DNA from: an uncultured Alphaproteobacteria bacterium
GTDB taxonomy: Bacteria > Pseudomonadota > Alphaproteobacteria > HIMB59
Direction: 5' to 3'
NCBI GenBank assembly: GCA_902530745.1
Contig: CACABO010000009.1
Coordinates: 1 to 59,524 of the forward strand
DNA: 59,524 nucleotides
The notes under the pieces were generated by a model. The model searched no databases, had not been told where the DNA came from, and saw nothing but the letters and a program-made list of their open reading frames with translations. Below are positions 1-9,791 of this stretch, piece after piece. Within the stretch, counting starts at the first letter, position 1; each line of letters opens with the position of its first letter. The position numbers were made by a program, and so were the translations under genes.

Positions 1-13
1 GGTTTAGACTTTT

Positions 14-883
14 ATGAATATGATTAAAAATTTTTTAAATTTTTCAGATCTTAATTATAGTCAGATTAATGATATCTTTTCCTCACAACAAGAATCTAAA
101 ATTTTAGAGGGCAAAAATATTGGACTTCTTTTTGAAAAACATTCAACAAGAACTAGATTATCTTTCTCCGTCGGAATTAATAAACTTGGTGGCAATTTTA
201 TTGATATTAAATTTCAAGAACTAAACATAAGTAGAAATGAAAGTTTTGAAGATACCTTTAAGGCAATGGATTGCTATTTAGATGGATTAATTTATAGAAC
301 AAATGATCATCAAAAGTTAACTCAAGCAACTCAATATTTTAAAAAACCTATTATCAACGCTCTAAGTGATTTATCTCATCCATGTCAAATACTTAGTGAC
401 CTTTTCACTTTGAAAGAGCATTTTGGTTCACTAAATTGTCAAATTCTTTGGATTGGTGATATGAATAATGTATGCTTTAGTTTGGTAGAAGCAGCTAACA
501 TCATTAATGAGATAGATTTAATCATTTGCTCTCCGACTTATATTAGTAATAGTATAAACTGGAAAATTGGTTCAAATATTAGAATCGCCAACGACATTAA
601 TGATATTGATTTAAAAAATGTTTGTTGTGTTATGACAGATGTTTTTATATCTATGAATGATCAAGATAACGAAGAAAAAATATCTCAATTAAAGCCTTAT
701 TCTGTTAATTCTGAATTAATGAGCAAAACAGCTTCAAATAGTATTTTCATGCACTGCCTTCCAGCGAAAGTTGGCTTTGAGGTGAGCGGTGATGTATTTC
801 ATAGCGATAAGTCAATTGTTTGGCAGCAAGCTTATAATCGTATGGTTGCACAGAAAAAATTACTACAGTTTTTATTTCAATAA
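14..883 (+). CDS. argF: Ornithine carbamoyltransferase
   Basis: Transfers the carbamoyl group of carbamoyl phosphate to ornithine, giving citrulline in cytoplasmic arginine synthesis. The carbamoyl-phosphate motif STRTR is at residues 44-48, HPCQ at 122-125 and the ornithine-side HCLPA at 247-251; the TDVFISM stretch is typical of ornithine rather than aspartate carbamoyltransferases. At 289 residues it is slightly shorter than the usual 300-315. Two in-frame ATG codons, at 14 and 20, are possible starts. A TGA at 15-17 would end an upstream gene with an ATGA overlap, fitting an arg operon that enters from outside the window. Confidence 0.95.
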   Translation: MNMIKNFLNFSDLNYSQINDIFSSQQESKILEGKNIGLLFEKHSTRTRLSFSVGINKLGGNFIDIKFQELNISRNESFEDTFKAMDCYLDGLIYRTNDHQKLTQATQYFKKPIINALSDLSHPCQILSDLFTLKEHFGSLNCQILWIGDMNNVCFSLVEAANIINEIDLIICSPTYISNSINWKIGSNIRIANDINDIDLKNVCCVMTDVFISMNDQDNEEKISQLKPYSVNSELMSKTASNSIFMHCLPAKVGFEVSGDVFHSDKSIVWQQAYNRMVAQKKLLQFLFQ

Positions 884-922
884 TAATTGTATTAAATTTG
901 ACATATTTTATTATCAACTTAT

Positions 923-1393
923 ATGAAAAAACTTTTATTCATTGTTTTTGGTTTTTTTATGGCTGGATGCAATGCAAATGAAACTCTAGTTGACTCACTA
1001 AATCCTGAATTTGAAAAAATGTCATTTGATGTTGTCCAAAAAAAATTGGTGCTTGAGCAAGATCTACCTAATAATCTAAATACTTTGGTCTCCAAGTGGT
1101 TTGATGAAAAAGTCAAAATTAATGGTTTTGATGGTGATATGATTTTCACAATTTCTGATTATAAAGAGGAAACTTCTCTAATAAGTGAAGGAAAAAGAAT
1201 AGACATCACTTTATCATTTAATGTGCTTATAAGAAAACCATTACTGTCTCAAAAAAAATTAATTCAGGGAAAAGTTTCCTCGTTTGGAACTTTATCAGGA
1301 GACTTTAGTTTAAAAGAATTTGATACTGTTATTGAAAACACTCAAGTAGATCTTATTTTAAGATTAAGTAGAGAATTACAAAGTAAGATTTAA
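923..1393 (+). CDS. Putative outer-membrane lipoprotein of unknown function
   Basis: A short hydrophobic N-terminus ends in a lipobox (FMAGC, Cys16), so the protein is probably exported and lipidated. The remaining 140 residues are mixed alpha/beta, with alternating hydrophobic strands in the middle and an amphipathic C-terminal helix. I do not recognise the family; small LptE-like or DUF-type alphaproteobacterial lipoproteins have a similar build, but no diagnostic motif is visible. It follows argF after 39 bases. Its TAA stop shares the bases TTAA with the stop of the convergent trkH. Confidence 0.7.
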   Translation: MKKLLFIVFGFFMAGCNANETLVDSLNPEFEKMSFDVVQKKLVLEQDLPNNLNTLVSKWFDEKVKINGFDGDMIFTISDYKEETSLISEGKRIDITLSFNVLIRKPLLSQKKLIQGKVSSFGTLSGDFSLKEFDTVIENTQVDLILRLSRELQSKI

Positions 1394-2838
1394 TTCTTCC
1401 AGAATGATGGTAATAATAAGACTAAAATTGTTAACATCTCAAGTCTTCCTAAAAACATCGTAAGTGTCAAAATAAGTTTGGGGTAATTGTCCAGAGAGCT
1501 ATAGTTGCCTTCTGGTCCTATAATTTCGCCTAAGCCTGGACCAACATTAGAAATAGCTGAAGCCGCAGCTGAAATACAAGTCAAAAAATCAAGACCACTA
1601 AATGATAAAAGCAGTGCAGAAGTAGCAAATGTAATAATATAGATAAAGAAAAATGTAATGACTGACTCAAAAGTTGACTCAGGTACTTTTTTACCGTTAA
1701 ACTGTAAAGTTAATACCATATGAGGTTGAAGCATTTTTTTTAGATGAAGGTGAATATATTTAAATAAAATCTGAAAACGAAAAATTTTTAGTCCACCTGT
1801 AGTTGAGCCAGCACAGCCTCCTATAAACATAAGTATTAAAAAAAGTACTGAGGCATAATTTCCCCAATGCTCAAAATTACTACTGACATAACCAGTACCA
1901 GAGATTATAGAAATAGTATTAAAGCTAATAGTTGTAAGTTTCTGTAATGTACTCCCATCGATGTATGTTCTAGCTAAATAAAAAATTATAGATACAGCAA
2001 ATATCAATATAATTAAAAAAAGTCTGATTTGATTATCTTTAAAAATTGTGGAGATATTTGTAAAAGAAGTTTGAGCTAAAACTAGAAAAGGAAAACTCCC
2101 TAATATCATAAAAATTATTGCTATGTTTAAAATACTATTGCTTTGAAAATAGGCAAAAGAGTTATTGTGTGTAGAAAATCCGCCTGTAGAAATAGTTGTT
2201 AGACTGTGAGCTAATGCATCAAATAGTGTCATTTGATTAAGGTAGTAAAGAACAAACAATAAAGCTGTAAGAGAAACATAGACTATTACAATTTTTGCAA
2301 CAACAGATGATATTTTTGGTAAAAATTTATCATAAGGGTCATCACCTTCAAGGTGGAAGAGTTGCATACCACCAATACGAAGAAATGGCAAAATGACAAG
2401 AGCAATGACAACAATACCTATACCACCTAACCATTGTAATAAAGCTCTCCAGATCAATATTCCCTTTGTAAGTTCGTCAAGATTATTAAAAACTGTAGCC
2501 CCAGTAGTAGTGATACCACTCATAGACTCAAATAATGCATCCACTACACTGAGGTTAGACTGAGTGTATATAAATGGAACGGCACATAGAATGGCTAAAA
2601 GCACCCACGAAAGCACCGTTATAACAAATGCTTCTTTTGTGGACATCTTCAGCTCCACATTACGATTTATAATTACTAAAGATCCACCAACAATGAGGTA
2701 GAGGAGGATTGGGGCAGTGTAGGATTGCCAAGACTCACTTTTATAGATTATTTCAGTTATCATTGGAATGAATAATAAAAATCCTACTCCACAGACTACT
2801 ATTCCACCAACTAAGGCTATAGGTTTAAAATTCAACAT
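1390..2838 (-). CDS. trkH: Trk-type potassium uptake protein, membrane subunit
   Basis: Potassium-translocating integral membrane subunit of the Trk/Ktr family, 482 residues and about ten hydrophobic segments. The four pore-loop repeats are visible as GITTTGAT, TISTGGFST, ISGTGYVSS and AISNVGPGLG; GCAGSTTGGLKIFRF is the conserved stretch after the third pore helix. TrkH normally needs the NAD-binding regulator TrkA, which is not in this window. It lies 6 bases downstream of apaG and probably shares its transcript. The 3' end overlaps the convergent lipoprotein gene by 4 bases. Confidence 0.95.
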   Translation of the reverse strand: MLNFKPIALVGGIVVCGVGFLLFIPMITEIIYKSESWQSYTAPILLYLIVGGSLVIINRNVELKMSTKEAFVITVLSWVLLAILCAVPFIYTQSNLSVVDALFESMSGITTTGATVFNNLDELTKGILIWRALLQWLGGIGIVVIALVILPFLRIGGMQLFHLEGDDPYDKFLPKISSVVAKIVIVYVSLTALLFVLYYLNQMTLFDALAHSLTTISTGGFSTHNNSFAYFQSNSILNIAIIFMILGSFPFLVLAQTSFTNISTIFKDNQIRLFLIILIFAVSIIFYLARTYIDGSTLQKLTTISFNTISIISGTGYVSSNFEHWGNYASVLFLILMFIGGCAGSTTGGLKIFRFQILFKYIHLHLKKMLQPHMVLTLQFNGKKVPESTFESVITFFFIYIITFATSALLLSFSGLDFLTCISAAASAISNVGPGLGEIIGPEGNYSSLDNYPKLILTLTMFLGRLEMLTILVLLLPSFWKN

Positions 2839-2844
2839 TAGTTT

Positions 2845-3237
2845 TTAATGAAAATTTTTTTTGTTGTAAGGGCTATCAAGAGAGAATGTAGGGATATCAA
2901 TTTTTAGTTGTTCACCATTATTTTGAGACATAAGATAAAATCCTTGCATTATACCATTTGAAGTTTTTAATGGTGTTCCGCTAGTATATTCAAAACTTTC
3001 ACCTGGATGAAGAATAGGAAACTGCCCAACCACTCCCTCACCTTGTACATTTATAATTTTACCATTCGCATCAATTATGATCCAGTTTCGGTGATTTAGT
3101 TTCATTGTGCTAGGTGAAGAATTTTTTATATTTACTTGGTAAGCCCAAACATAGTGACCTTCATTAGGAGATGATTGTTCGTCAAGAAAGTAAGGAGTGA
3201 CGGTGACTGTAACTCCTTTAGTGGTTTTAGAATACAT
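2845..3237 (-). CDS. apaG: ApaG protein (DUF525, beta-sandwich domain)
   Basis: Full-length ApaG (130 residues, usual 125-130). Typical features are YVWAYQVNI, the HRNWIIID stretch, GEGVVGQ, PGESFEYTSG and the near C-terminal GFYLM. ApaG folds as a fibronectin type III-like sandwich; mutants in enteric bacteria affect Co2+ resistance, but the molecular role is not settled. It sits between fhs (49 bases upstream) and trkH (6 bases downstream) on the same strand. Confidence 0.93.
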   Translation of the reverse strand: MYSKTTKGVTVTVTPYFLDEQSSPNEGHYVWAYQVNIKNSSPSTMKLNHRNWIIIDANGKIINVQGEGVVGQFPILHPGESFEYTSGTPLKTSNGIMQGFYLMSQNNGEQLKIDIPTFSLDSPYNKKNFH

Positions 3238-3285
3238 TATAATTAATATAAAGCATTTATTGATTATATTACATAAAATAGATTT

Positions 3286-4956
3286 TTAAAATAAACCTTG
3301 TATCAAACCATTTTCATCAAGCTTGATAGAATTTGCACTAGGCACTTTAGGAAGACCCGGCATTGTCATGATCTGACCAGTAACAACAACTATGAACCCA
3401 GCTCCTGCTGATAATCTTACCTCTCTAACAGGAACAGTAAAACCATTTGGAGCACCTCTTAAAGCGGGGTTTGTTGAAAAGCTATATTGTGTCTTGGCTA
3501 TACAAATCGGCAGGCTTCCATAACCGCTCTCTTCAAAACCTTTAAGCTGATCACTCACAGATTTATCAATCACAATATCATCGGCTCTGTATATTTTTTG
3601 TGCAACAGCACGAATTTTTTCCTCCAATGACATATTATCTTCATAAATAAAATTAAAATTAGAAGGTTCACTTGACTCACAAATTTTTACTACTTCTTCA
3701 GCTAGCTCTATAGTACCATTACCACCGTTTGCCCAGTGCGAACAAACGATCGCTTTTACTCCCAGTTTTTCACAACTTTTAGAAATAACTTTACCCTCTG
3801 CTTCAGTATCAAGAGTAAAACTGTTAATTGCTACTATTGGTTTGAGACCAAAAGATTGAATATTTTCAATATGTCGCTGTAAATTCTCAAATCCTTTTTC
3901 AACTGCGGAAACATTTTCATTATTAAGATCACTTTTTTCAACACCACCATGAGATTTTAATGCTCTTACTGTAGCTACTATAACAACCACACTTGGTGTC
4001 AGTCCTGCCTTACGACATTTAATATCTAAAAATTTTTCAGCGCCCAAGTCTGCACCAAATCCGGCTTCCGTTACAACATAATCAGCAAGTTTTAAGCCAG
4101 TTTTAGTTGCAATAACGGTGTTACATCCATGAGCAATATTAGCAAAAGGACCTCCGTGAATAATCGCTGGATTATTTTCTAATGTTTGAACTAAGTTTGG
4201 CATTAAAGCATTTTTTAATAATACTGTCATAGGCCCATCAGCTTTGACATCTCTTGCATAAATAGGAGATTTGTCTCTTTTATATGCAATTATAATGTCG
4301 CCGATTCTTTTTTGTAAATCATTAATGTCATTAGCTAAACAAAAAATTGCCATTATTTCGCTAGCAACTGTAATGTCGAATTTATCCTCTCTGGGAAAAC
4401 CATTTGATACACCTCCAAGATTAACATTCACTCTTCTTAGTGATCTATCACCTAAATCAACAACTCGACCCCAGGTAATTCTTCTTTGGTCTATTTGTAA
4501 TTCATTTCCCCAATAAATATGATTGTCTATTAATGATGATAATAGATTGTGAGCTGCAGTGATTGCGTGAAAGTCACCTGTGAAGTGAAGATTAATTTCT
4601 TCCATAGGCACAACTTGAGCATATCCACCTCCAGCAGCACCACCCTTCATACCAAAACAAGGACCAAGGCTGGGCTCCCTTAGACAAACAATTGATTTTT
4701 TTCCAATTTTATTAAGACCGTCATTTAGTCCAACAGAAGTGGTTGTTTTGCCCTCACCAGCAGGTGTTGGATTTATTGCAGTAACTAATATTAATTTTCC
4801 ATCAGGGTTAGACTTACTTTTTTCAATGAAATCAAAATTTATTTTTGCAGCATCATGTCCATAAGGTATAAGATTTTCCTCAGGAATTTTTACTTTAGCA
4901 GCAACGTCTCTTATGTGAATTTTTTTAGCAGCTCTTGCTATCTCTATATCTGACAT
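3286..4956 (-). CDS. fhs: Formate-tetrahydrofolate ligase
   Basis: ATP-dependent ligation of formate to tetrahydrofolate, giving 10-formyl-THF for purines, formyl-Met and, in marine alphaproteobacteria, C1 oxidation. The 556-residue length is normal. The P-loop [11 protein letters not shown] is near residues 63-73, followed by [20 protein letters not shown], the signature region of the family; ADLGAEKF and the C-terminal [10 protein letters not shown] are also present. Start ATG at 4956 has an AAGGAT Shine-Dalgarno a few bases upstream. An inverted repeat at 4985-5001 lies 28 bases upstream and may be an operator. Confidence 0.97.
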   Translation of the reverse strand: MSDIEIARAAKKIHIRDVAAKVKIPEENLIPYGHDAAKINFDFIEKSKSNPDGKLILVTAINPTPAGEGKTTTSVGLNDGLNKIGKKSIVCLREPSLGPCFGMKGGAAGGGYAQVVPMEEINLHFTGDFHAITAAHNLLSSLIDNHIYWGNELQIDQRRITWGRVVDLGDRSLRRVNVNLGGVSNGFPREDKFDITVASEIMAIFCLANDINDLQKRIGDIIIAYKRDKSPIYARDVKADGPMTVLLKNALMPNLVQTLENNPAIIHGGPFANIAHGCNTVIATKTGLKLADYVVTEAGFGADLGAEKFLDIKCRKAGLTPSVVVIVATVRALKSHGGVEKSDLNNENVSAVEKGFENLQRHIENIQSFGLKPIVAINSFTLDTEAEGKVISKSCEKLGVKAIVCSHWANGGNGTIELAEEVVKICESSEPSNFNFIYEDNMSLEEKIRAVAQKIYRADDIVIDKSVSDQLKGFEESGYGSLPICIAKTQYSFSTNPALRGAPNGFTVPVREVRLSAGAGFIVVVTGQIMTMPGLPKVPSANSIKLDENGLIQGLF

Positions 4957-4984
4957 CTAAATTTGGATCCTTTCCCAAAAAATC

Positions 4985-5001
4985 TGGTATACAATATACC
5001 A
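4985..5001. promoter_or_regulatory. Candidate operator: perfect 7-base inverted repeat upstream of fhs
   Basis: TGGTATA and TATACCA flank a CAA spacer, in the 181-base divergent gap between fhs and ugd. The TGGT...ACCA ends resemble operators of FadR-type GntR repressors, but no such regulator is in the window. Its position just upstream of fhs fits a repressor site. Seen directly: the repeat. Inferred: the function. Confidence 0.35.
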
Positions 5002-5137
5002 ATATCTTCTTAATTTTTAAGCTATTTAAGATAAAAAAATCAAAATATCGCTATTATTTTTATGCCTATGTGTCGCATTAGAAATTTTATTTAATAAAAA
5101 AGTCATTGTTGAATAATAAATTTATAATAGTTTAAAA

Positions 5138-6307
5138 ATGTTGAAAGTATTAGTAATAGGGCTTGGTTATGTGGGTACTGCAAATGCTCTCCTTTTATCA
5201 CAACATAACGAAGTTACCTGCTTCGATCTAGATGTCTCAAAATCAAATAACTTAATAAATGGTATTTCACCCATAGAGGATAAAGAAGTATCAGAATATC
5301 TATCTTCAAAAACATTAAATTTAAATTCAGTTGAGAGTTTTCCAACTAAAATTGATGATTTTGACTTTGCAATAATAGCTACACCAACTAATTATGACAT
5401 TGAAACAAATAGATTTAATACCTCTTCTATAGAACAATCACTAGAAAATATTCAAAATTCTAAATCTAATCCAACTGTAATTATTCGATCTACAATTCCG
5501 GTTGGTTATGTGAATAAAATGCAAAACAAATTCCCTGATCTTGAAATTATTTTTGTGCCTGAATTTTTAAGAGAGGGAAGAGCTTTAAAGGATAGTCTTT
5601 ATCCTTCAAGAATTGTAATCGGTTCCCATTCTAAAAAAGGAAAAGAGTTTGCAAAACTATTAAAAGATGCATCTCTTGATAAAAATGTTCGAATAATTTA
5701 CACAAATTCCACAGAAGCAGAGTCTTCAAAATTATTTTCTAATGCCTATTTAGCAATGCGAGTTACATTTTTCAATGAATTAGACTCATTTGCAATGTCA
5801 AGAAATTTAAATTCAAAAGAGATTATTAAATCTGTAAGTCTAGATCCTAGGATAGGAGATTTTTATAATAATCCCTCATTTGGATACGGGGGGTACTGTT
5901 TACCTAAAGATACAAAACAATTATTAGCAAATTTTGATAAAGTCCCACAAAAAATTATGGAGGCAATAATAGAATCCAATTCAATGCGTAAAGATTTTAT
6001 TGGTTTAGAGATTGCAAAACTAAAACCCAAAACAGTTGGTGTCTATAAACTAGTTATGAAAGAAGGATCAGACAATATTAGAGAGTCAAGTATGCAAGGC
6101 ATTATGAAAAGAGTTAAAGCTAAAGGTATAAGAGTAATAGTCTATGAACCTTTAATCAAAGAAAAACAATTTTTTAATTCAGAGGTTTATCAAGATATAG
6201 AATTATTCAAAAAAGATGCTGATTTAATTCTTTGTAATAGAAGCCATACAGAGCTAAGTGATGTACTAGACAAGGTTTTTACTAGAGACTTATTTAACCA
6301 GGATTAA
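5138..6307 (+). CDS. ugd: UDP-glucose 6-dehydrogenase
   Basis: NAD-dependent four-electron oxidation of UDP-glucose to UDP-glucuronate for surface polysaccharide or lipid precursors. Residues 6-13 carry the Rossmann motif GLGYVG, PEFLREG lies mid-protein, and the catalytic cysteine is Cys254 in GGYCLPKDTKQL. At 389 residues it is the short Klebsiella/Streptococcus type, not the 430-residue form. The gene stands alone, divergent from fhs; no glycosyltransferase follows, so its product's destination is unclear. A TATAAT at 5123-5128 lies only 9 bases before the ATG. Confidence 0.95.
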   Translation: MLKVLVIGLGYVGTANALLLSQHNEVTCFDLDVSKSNNLINGISPIEDKEVSEYLSSKTLNLNSVESFPTKIDDFDFAIIATPTNYDIETNRFNTSSIEQSLENIQNSKSNPTVIIRSTIPVGYVNKMQNKFPDLEIIFVPEFLREGRALKDSLYPSRIVIGSHSKKGKEFAKLLKDASLDKNVRIIYTNSTEAESSKLFSNAYLAMRVTFFNELDSFAMSRNLNSKEIIKSVSLDPRIGDFYNNPSFGYGGYCLPKDTKQLLANFDKVPQKIMEAIIESNSMRKDFIGLEIAKLKPKTVGVYKLVMKEGSDNIRESSMQGIMKRVKAKGIRVIVYEPLIKEKQFFNSEVYQDIELFKKDADLILCNRSHTELSDVLDKVFTRDLFNQD

Positions 6308-6431
6308 GTAAAAGATTAATATTTTCTTTAAATTTATCCAAAAAATATAGGAAATTCATAGTATTTTTATATTTTAGTTTCGCATCAGATAGGTCTATAC
6401 TGCCGAGGCTTATATATATAAGGAGGAAACG

Positions 6432-7457
6432 ATGACAAAAATTAAATCGTTGTTTATTTCTCTTGTTTTAACTCTAGGTGTTTCTACAGCAATAGCTGGT
6501 AGTCACGGAAGCACTCATGATTTAGTTAAAGAAAGAGGAAAATTAATGTGTGGTTCCAACACGGGTCTTGCGGGCTTTGGTGCTCCTAACGATGCCGGTG
6601 TTTGGGAAGGCATTGATGTTGATGTATGTAGAGCTGTAGCAGCTGCTGTTTTTGGTGATGCTTCTAAAGTTGAATATGTACCCACAACATCAAAAGTACG
6701 CTTCACAGTTCTTCAGTCAGGTGAAATTGATATGCTATCAAGAAATACCACATGGACTTTATCAAGGGACGTTGATCTTGGTTTAGAATTTGTAGGTGTA
6801 AACTATTATGATGGTCAAGGCTTTATGGTTAACAAAAGTCTTGGTGTATCAAGTGCTATGGAATTAGATGGCGCATCTGTATGTATCCAAGTTGGTACAA
6901 CAACTGAAATGAACCTTGCTGATTTCTTTAAAGCAAATGGTATGAGCTATGAGTCTGTTCCTGTTGAGACTAACTCAGAAGCTGATGCTGCATATACAGC
7001 TGGTCGATGTGACGTTTACACAACAGACGCATCTGGTTTATATGCAAGTAGAGCTGGTTATCCAGATCCATCTGCTCACGTGGTTTTACCAGAAATCGTA
7101 TCTAAAGAGCCTTTAGGCCCTGCAGTTAGACACGGTGATAGTGAGTGGGCTGACATTGTAAGATGGTCTCTTAATGCAATGATTATTGGTGAAGAGTTAG
7201 GCATTACATCAGCTAATGTTGATGAAATGAAAAGCTCAAAAAACCCAGAGGTTTTAAGACTATTAGGTGTTGATGCTGGTTACGGAGCTATGTTAGGTCT
7301 TTCTGACGACTGGGCTTATAATATTTTAAGTCAAGTTGGAAACTATTCAGAGAGCTTTGAAAAGCATATTGGTCCAAACACACCAATTAACATTCAAAGA
7401 GGCTTAAACGCACTTTATAAAGATGGCGGTATTCTATACGCACCTCCATTTAGATAA
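6432..7457 (+). CDS. aapJ: General L-amino acid ABC transporter, periplasmic binding protein
   Basis: Solute-binding subunit of the Aap system, which takes up a broad range of L-amino acids. A cleavable signal peptide ends at about residue 22 (TAIAGSHG). The mature part has GLAGFGAPNDAGVWEGIDVDVC, a start characteristic of AapJ, and ends in INIQRGLNALYKDGGILYAPPFR. A strong Shine-Dalgarno (AAGGAGG) lies 6 bases before the ATG, stronger than those of most neighbours, as expected for an abundant binding protein. Base composition is also less AT-rich than its surroundings, consistent with high expression. First gene of aapJQMP. Confidence 0.97.
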   Translation: MTKIKSLFISLVLTLGVSTAIAGSHGSTHDLVKERGKLMCGSNTGLAGFGAPNDAGVWEGIDVDVCRAVAAAVFGDASKVEYVPTTSKVRFTVLQSGEIDMLSRNTTWTLSRDVDLGLEFVGVNYYDGQGFMVNKSLGVSSAMELDGASVCIQVGTTTEMNLADFFKANGMSYESVPVETNSEADAAYTAGRCDVYTTDASGLYASRAGYPDPSAHVVLPEIVSKEPLGPAVRHGDSEWADIVRWSLNAMIIGEELGITSANVDEMKSSKNPEVLRLLGVDAGYGAMLGLSDDWAYNILSQVGNYSESFEKHIGPNTPINIQRGLNALYKDGGILYAPPFR

Positions 7458-7464
7458 AAAATAA

Positions 7465-7489
7465 GGGTATGGGCTTAGAGCCCATACCC
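7465..7489. other. Intercistronic stem-loop between aapJ and aapQ
   Basis: A perfect 11-base stem (GGGTATGGGCT / AGCCCATACCC) with a 3-base TAG loop begins 7 bases after the aapJ stop. No T-run follows, so it does not look like an intrinsic terminator. Such hairpins commonly protect the upstream mRNA from 3' exonucleases and let the binding protein be made in excess over the permease. The structure is seen; the role is inferred. Confidence 0.75.
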
Positions 7490-7512
7490 CAAATTTACGG
7501 ATTTCAAAATTT

Positions 7513-8682
7513 ATGCAGACCAATTTTTTCAGAAAAATAATATTTGATGAAAAATCAAGATCACTTCTAATCCAAACGCTTGTAATTGGTCTTTTTGCTT
7601 TATTTATCTATCTCATAACCCAGCAAACAGCCTATAATTTAGAAAAAAGAGGAATTAGTTCAGGTTTTGATTTCCTACATATCTCAGCAGGTTACGATAT
7701 AAGCATTCGTTTAATTCCATTTACAAGTGAGGACACTCACTTAAGAGCTTATTTTGTTGGATTATTAAATACATTGATGATTGCTGTTTGTGGGTGTTTT
7801 TTAGCAACCATAATTGGATTTTTAGTCGGAATTATTCGCCTATCAAGTAATTGGCTATTTCGTAATATAGCTTATGTTTATGTTGAGTTTACAAGAAATG
7901 TTCCAGTTCTTGTTCAAATAATTCTTTATTACAGTATTCTTTTAAATTTACCTAAAATTAAACAAGCAATAGTAATTTTTGATAATTTTTATTTAACTAA
8001 CCGAGGTTTCTTTTCTCCCTCTCCAATATTTAAAGATGGTTTTTCAATTGTTGCTTGGAGCCTAGTAATTGCAATTATATTTTCTTTTTTCCTAAAAAGA
8101 TTTTTGAAAAAAAAACAAGAGGATACTGGAAAACAATACCCAACATTTATGATAAATAGTGCAATTATTATTTTTACACCAATTATTTTTTATTACATCA
8201 TGGGTATGCCTCTAGAGTTTGATCGTCCAGTCTTAAAGGGATTTAATTTTAAAGGTGGGATGGTAATCCGACCAGAATTTTTAGGAATGCTGTTTGGCTT
8301 ATCTATTTATACTGCTGCATTTATCTCCGAGACTGTTAGATCCGGTATTATATCAGTATCAAAGGGACAAAGGGAGGCATCTCAAGCCTTAGGTTTAAAA
8401 AGTAATTTTATAATGAGGTTGATCATCATTCCACAAGCACTTAGAGTTATTATTCCACCACTTACATCTCAATATTTAAATTTAACTAAAAACTCCTCTC
8501 TTGGTATTGCAATAGGTTATGCTGATTTAGTTCATGGATTTGGAGGTATATCTTTAAATCAAACAGGAAGAGCCATAGAGATTATGATGATGGTTATGCT
8601 TACTTATTTGACAATTAGTTTAACCATTTCTTTTTTTATGAACATATATAATAAGTCCGTACAATTTAAGGGTAACGCATGA
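7513..8682 (+). CDS. aapQ: General L-amino acid ABC transporter, permease subunit
   Basis: Inner-membrane permease of the Aap system, 389 residues with about eight hydrophobic segments. A long insertion between the first and second transmembrane halves is typical of AapQ. The C-terminal half has the permease EAA-like loop ISVSKGQREASQALGL, which docks on the ATPase. The gene overlaps aapM by 4 bases (ATGA), so the two are translationally coupled. Confidence 0.95.
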   Translation: MQTNFFRKIIFDEKSRSLLIQTLVIGLFALFIYLITQQTAYNLEKRGISSGFDFLHISAGYDISIRLIPFTSEDTHLRAYFVGLLNTLMIAVCGCFLATIIGFLVGIIRLSSNWLFRNIAYVYVEFTRNVPVLVQIILYYSILLNLPKIKQAIVIFDNFYLTNRGFFSPSPIFKDGFSIVAWSLVIAIIFSFFLKRFLKKKQEDTGKQYPTFMINSAIIIFTPIIFYYIMGMPLEFDRPVLKGFNFKGGMVIRPEFLGMLFGLSIYTAAFISETVRSGIISVSKGQREASQALGLKSNFIMRLIIIPQALRVIIPPLTSQYLNLTKNSSLGIAIGYADLVHGFGGISLNQTGRAIEIMMMVMLTYLTISLTISFFMNIYNKSVQFKGNA

Positions 8683-9791
8683 GCTCTACTACTATTCAAA
8701 TTATTTCACGTAATAAGTATTACAATTGGTTAGTAAAAAATTTATTTTCCTCTTGGGTAAATACAATACTAACTGTTATTTCGCTAATATTCGTATATCA
8801 GGTTGGAAGTTTCTTTTTGAATTGGGCAATTTTTGATGCTGATTTTAGATATAATTTTCAAGGTGAACTAATTATTGATCGCGGATTTTGCTCTAAAAAT
8901 ATTATGCCTGGTGAATATGGTGCCTGTTGGGCAATTATTTTTGCACGATGGAACCAATTTATGTATGGACTTTATCCTATTGAAGAAGCATGGAGGGTAA
9001 ACTTAATTTATGCTCTTTTACCTTTAGCAATTATTGGAATTCTTTTTGATAAAATTCCATTTCGTAGATATTTTATTTATTTTACATTTATATTCCCATT
9101 CTTGGCTTACTTCATGCTTTACGGAGGACCAGGATTAAGTGTTGTCGGTACAAATAAATGGGGAGGGCTTTTAGTGACACTTTTCTTAGGAGTTACTGGG
9201 ATAGGTTTAGCGTTTCCTTTAAGCATTCTTTTAGCCTTAGGTAGAAGATCTAAAATGCCCATCATAAAATCATTGTGTGTAGTTTTTATTGAATTCATTA
9301 GAGGCGTCCCTCTTATAACATTGTTATTTACCGCTAATGTGATGTTGCCTTTATTTTTACCTGATGGAGTAAATCCAGATAACCTTTTACGTGCATTAGT
9401 AGCTGTTACTTTATTTCAATCAGCCTATATGGCTGAAGCAATTAGAGGGGGCTTACAAGCCATTCCAAGGGGGCAAGTTGAAGCTGCTCAGTCTTTAGGA
9501 TTAAGTTATTGGCAAACCACTCGCAAAATAGTTTTACCACAAGCTCTAAAGATAGCTATTCCACCAATTGTTAATACCTGTATTGGATTATTTAAAGATA
9601 CATCTTTAGTTTTAATTATAGGATTATTTGATTTATTAGGTATAGGCAGAGCAGCTTTAGCTGATATGACATGGACTAAACTTTATTATGAGGTTTATGT
9701 TTTTATTTCACTAGTATTTTTCATATTTTGCTTTGGTATGTCACGCTATAGTTTATATTTAGAAAAAAAACTAAAAACGGATAATAGTTAA
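8679..9791 (+). CDS. aapM: General L-amino acid ABC transporter, permease subunit
   Basis: Second inner-membrane permease, 370 residues. It carries the coupling loop [20 protein letters not shown] and the typical final half [18 protein letters not shown]. The first third contains the AapM-specific periplasmic insertion with several cysteines. The start overlaps aapQ by 4 bases and the end overlaps the ATPase start by 1 base. Confidence 0.95.
   Translation: MSSTTIQIISRNKYYNWLVKNLFSSWVNTILTVISLIFVYQVGSFFLNWAIFDADFRYNFQGELIIDRGFCSKNIMPGEYGACWAIIFARWNQFMYGLYPIEEAWRVNLIYALLPLAIIGILFDKIPFRRYFIYFTFIFPFLAYFMLYGGPGLSVVGTNKWGGLLVTLFLGVTGIGLAFPLSILLALGRRSKMPIIKSLCVVFIEFIRGVPLITLLFTANVMLPLFLPDGVNPDNLLRALVAVTLFQSAYMAEAIRGGLQAIPRGQVEAAQSLGLSYWQTTRKIVLPQALKIAIPPIVNTCIGLFKDTSLVLIIGLFDLLGIGRAALADMTWTKLYYEVYVFISLVFFIFCFGMSRYSLYLEKKLKTDNS

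Noticed and set aside
1-17. Possible last codons of an upstream arg gene ending at TGA 15-17
   Set aside because: Only four codons are visible, too few to support a gene; mentioned under argF only.
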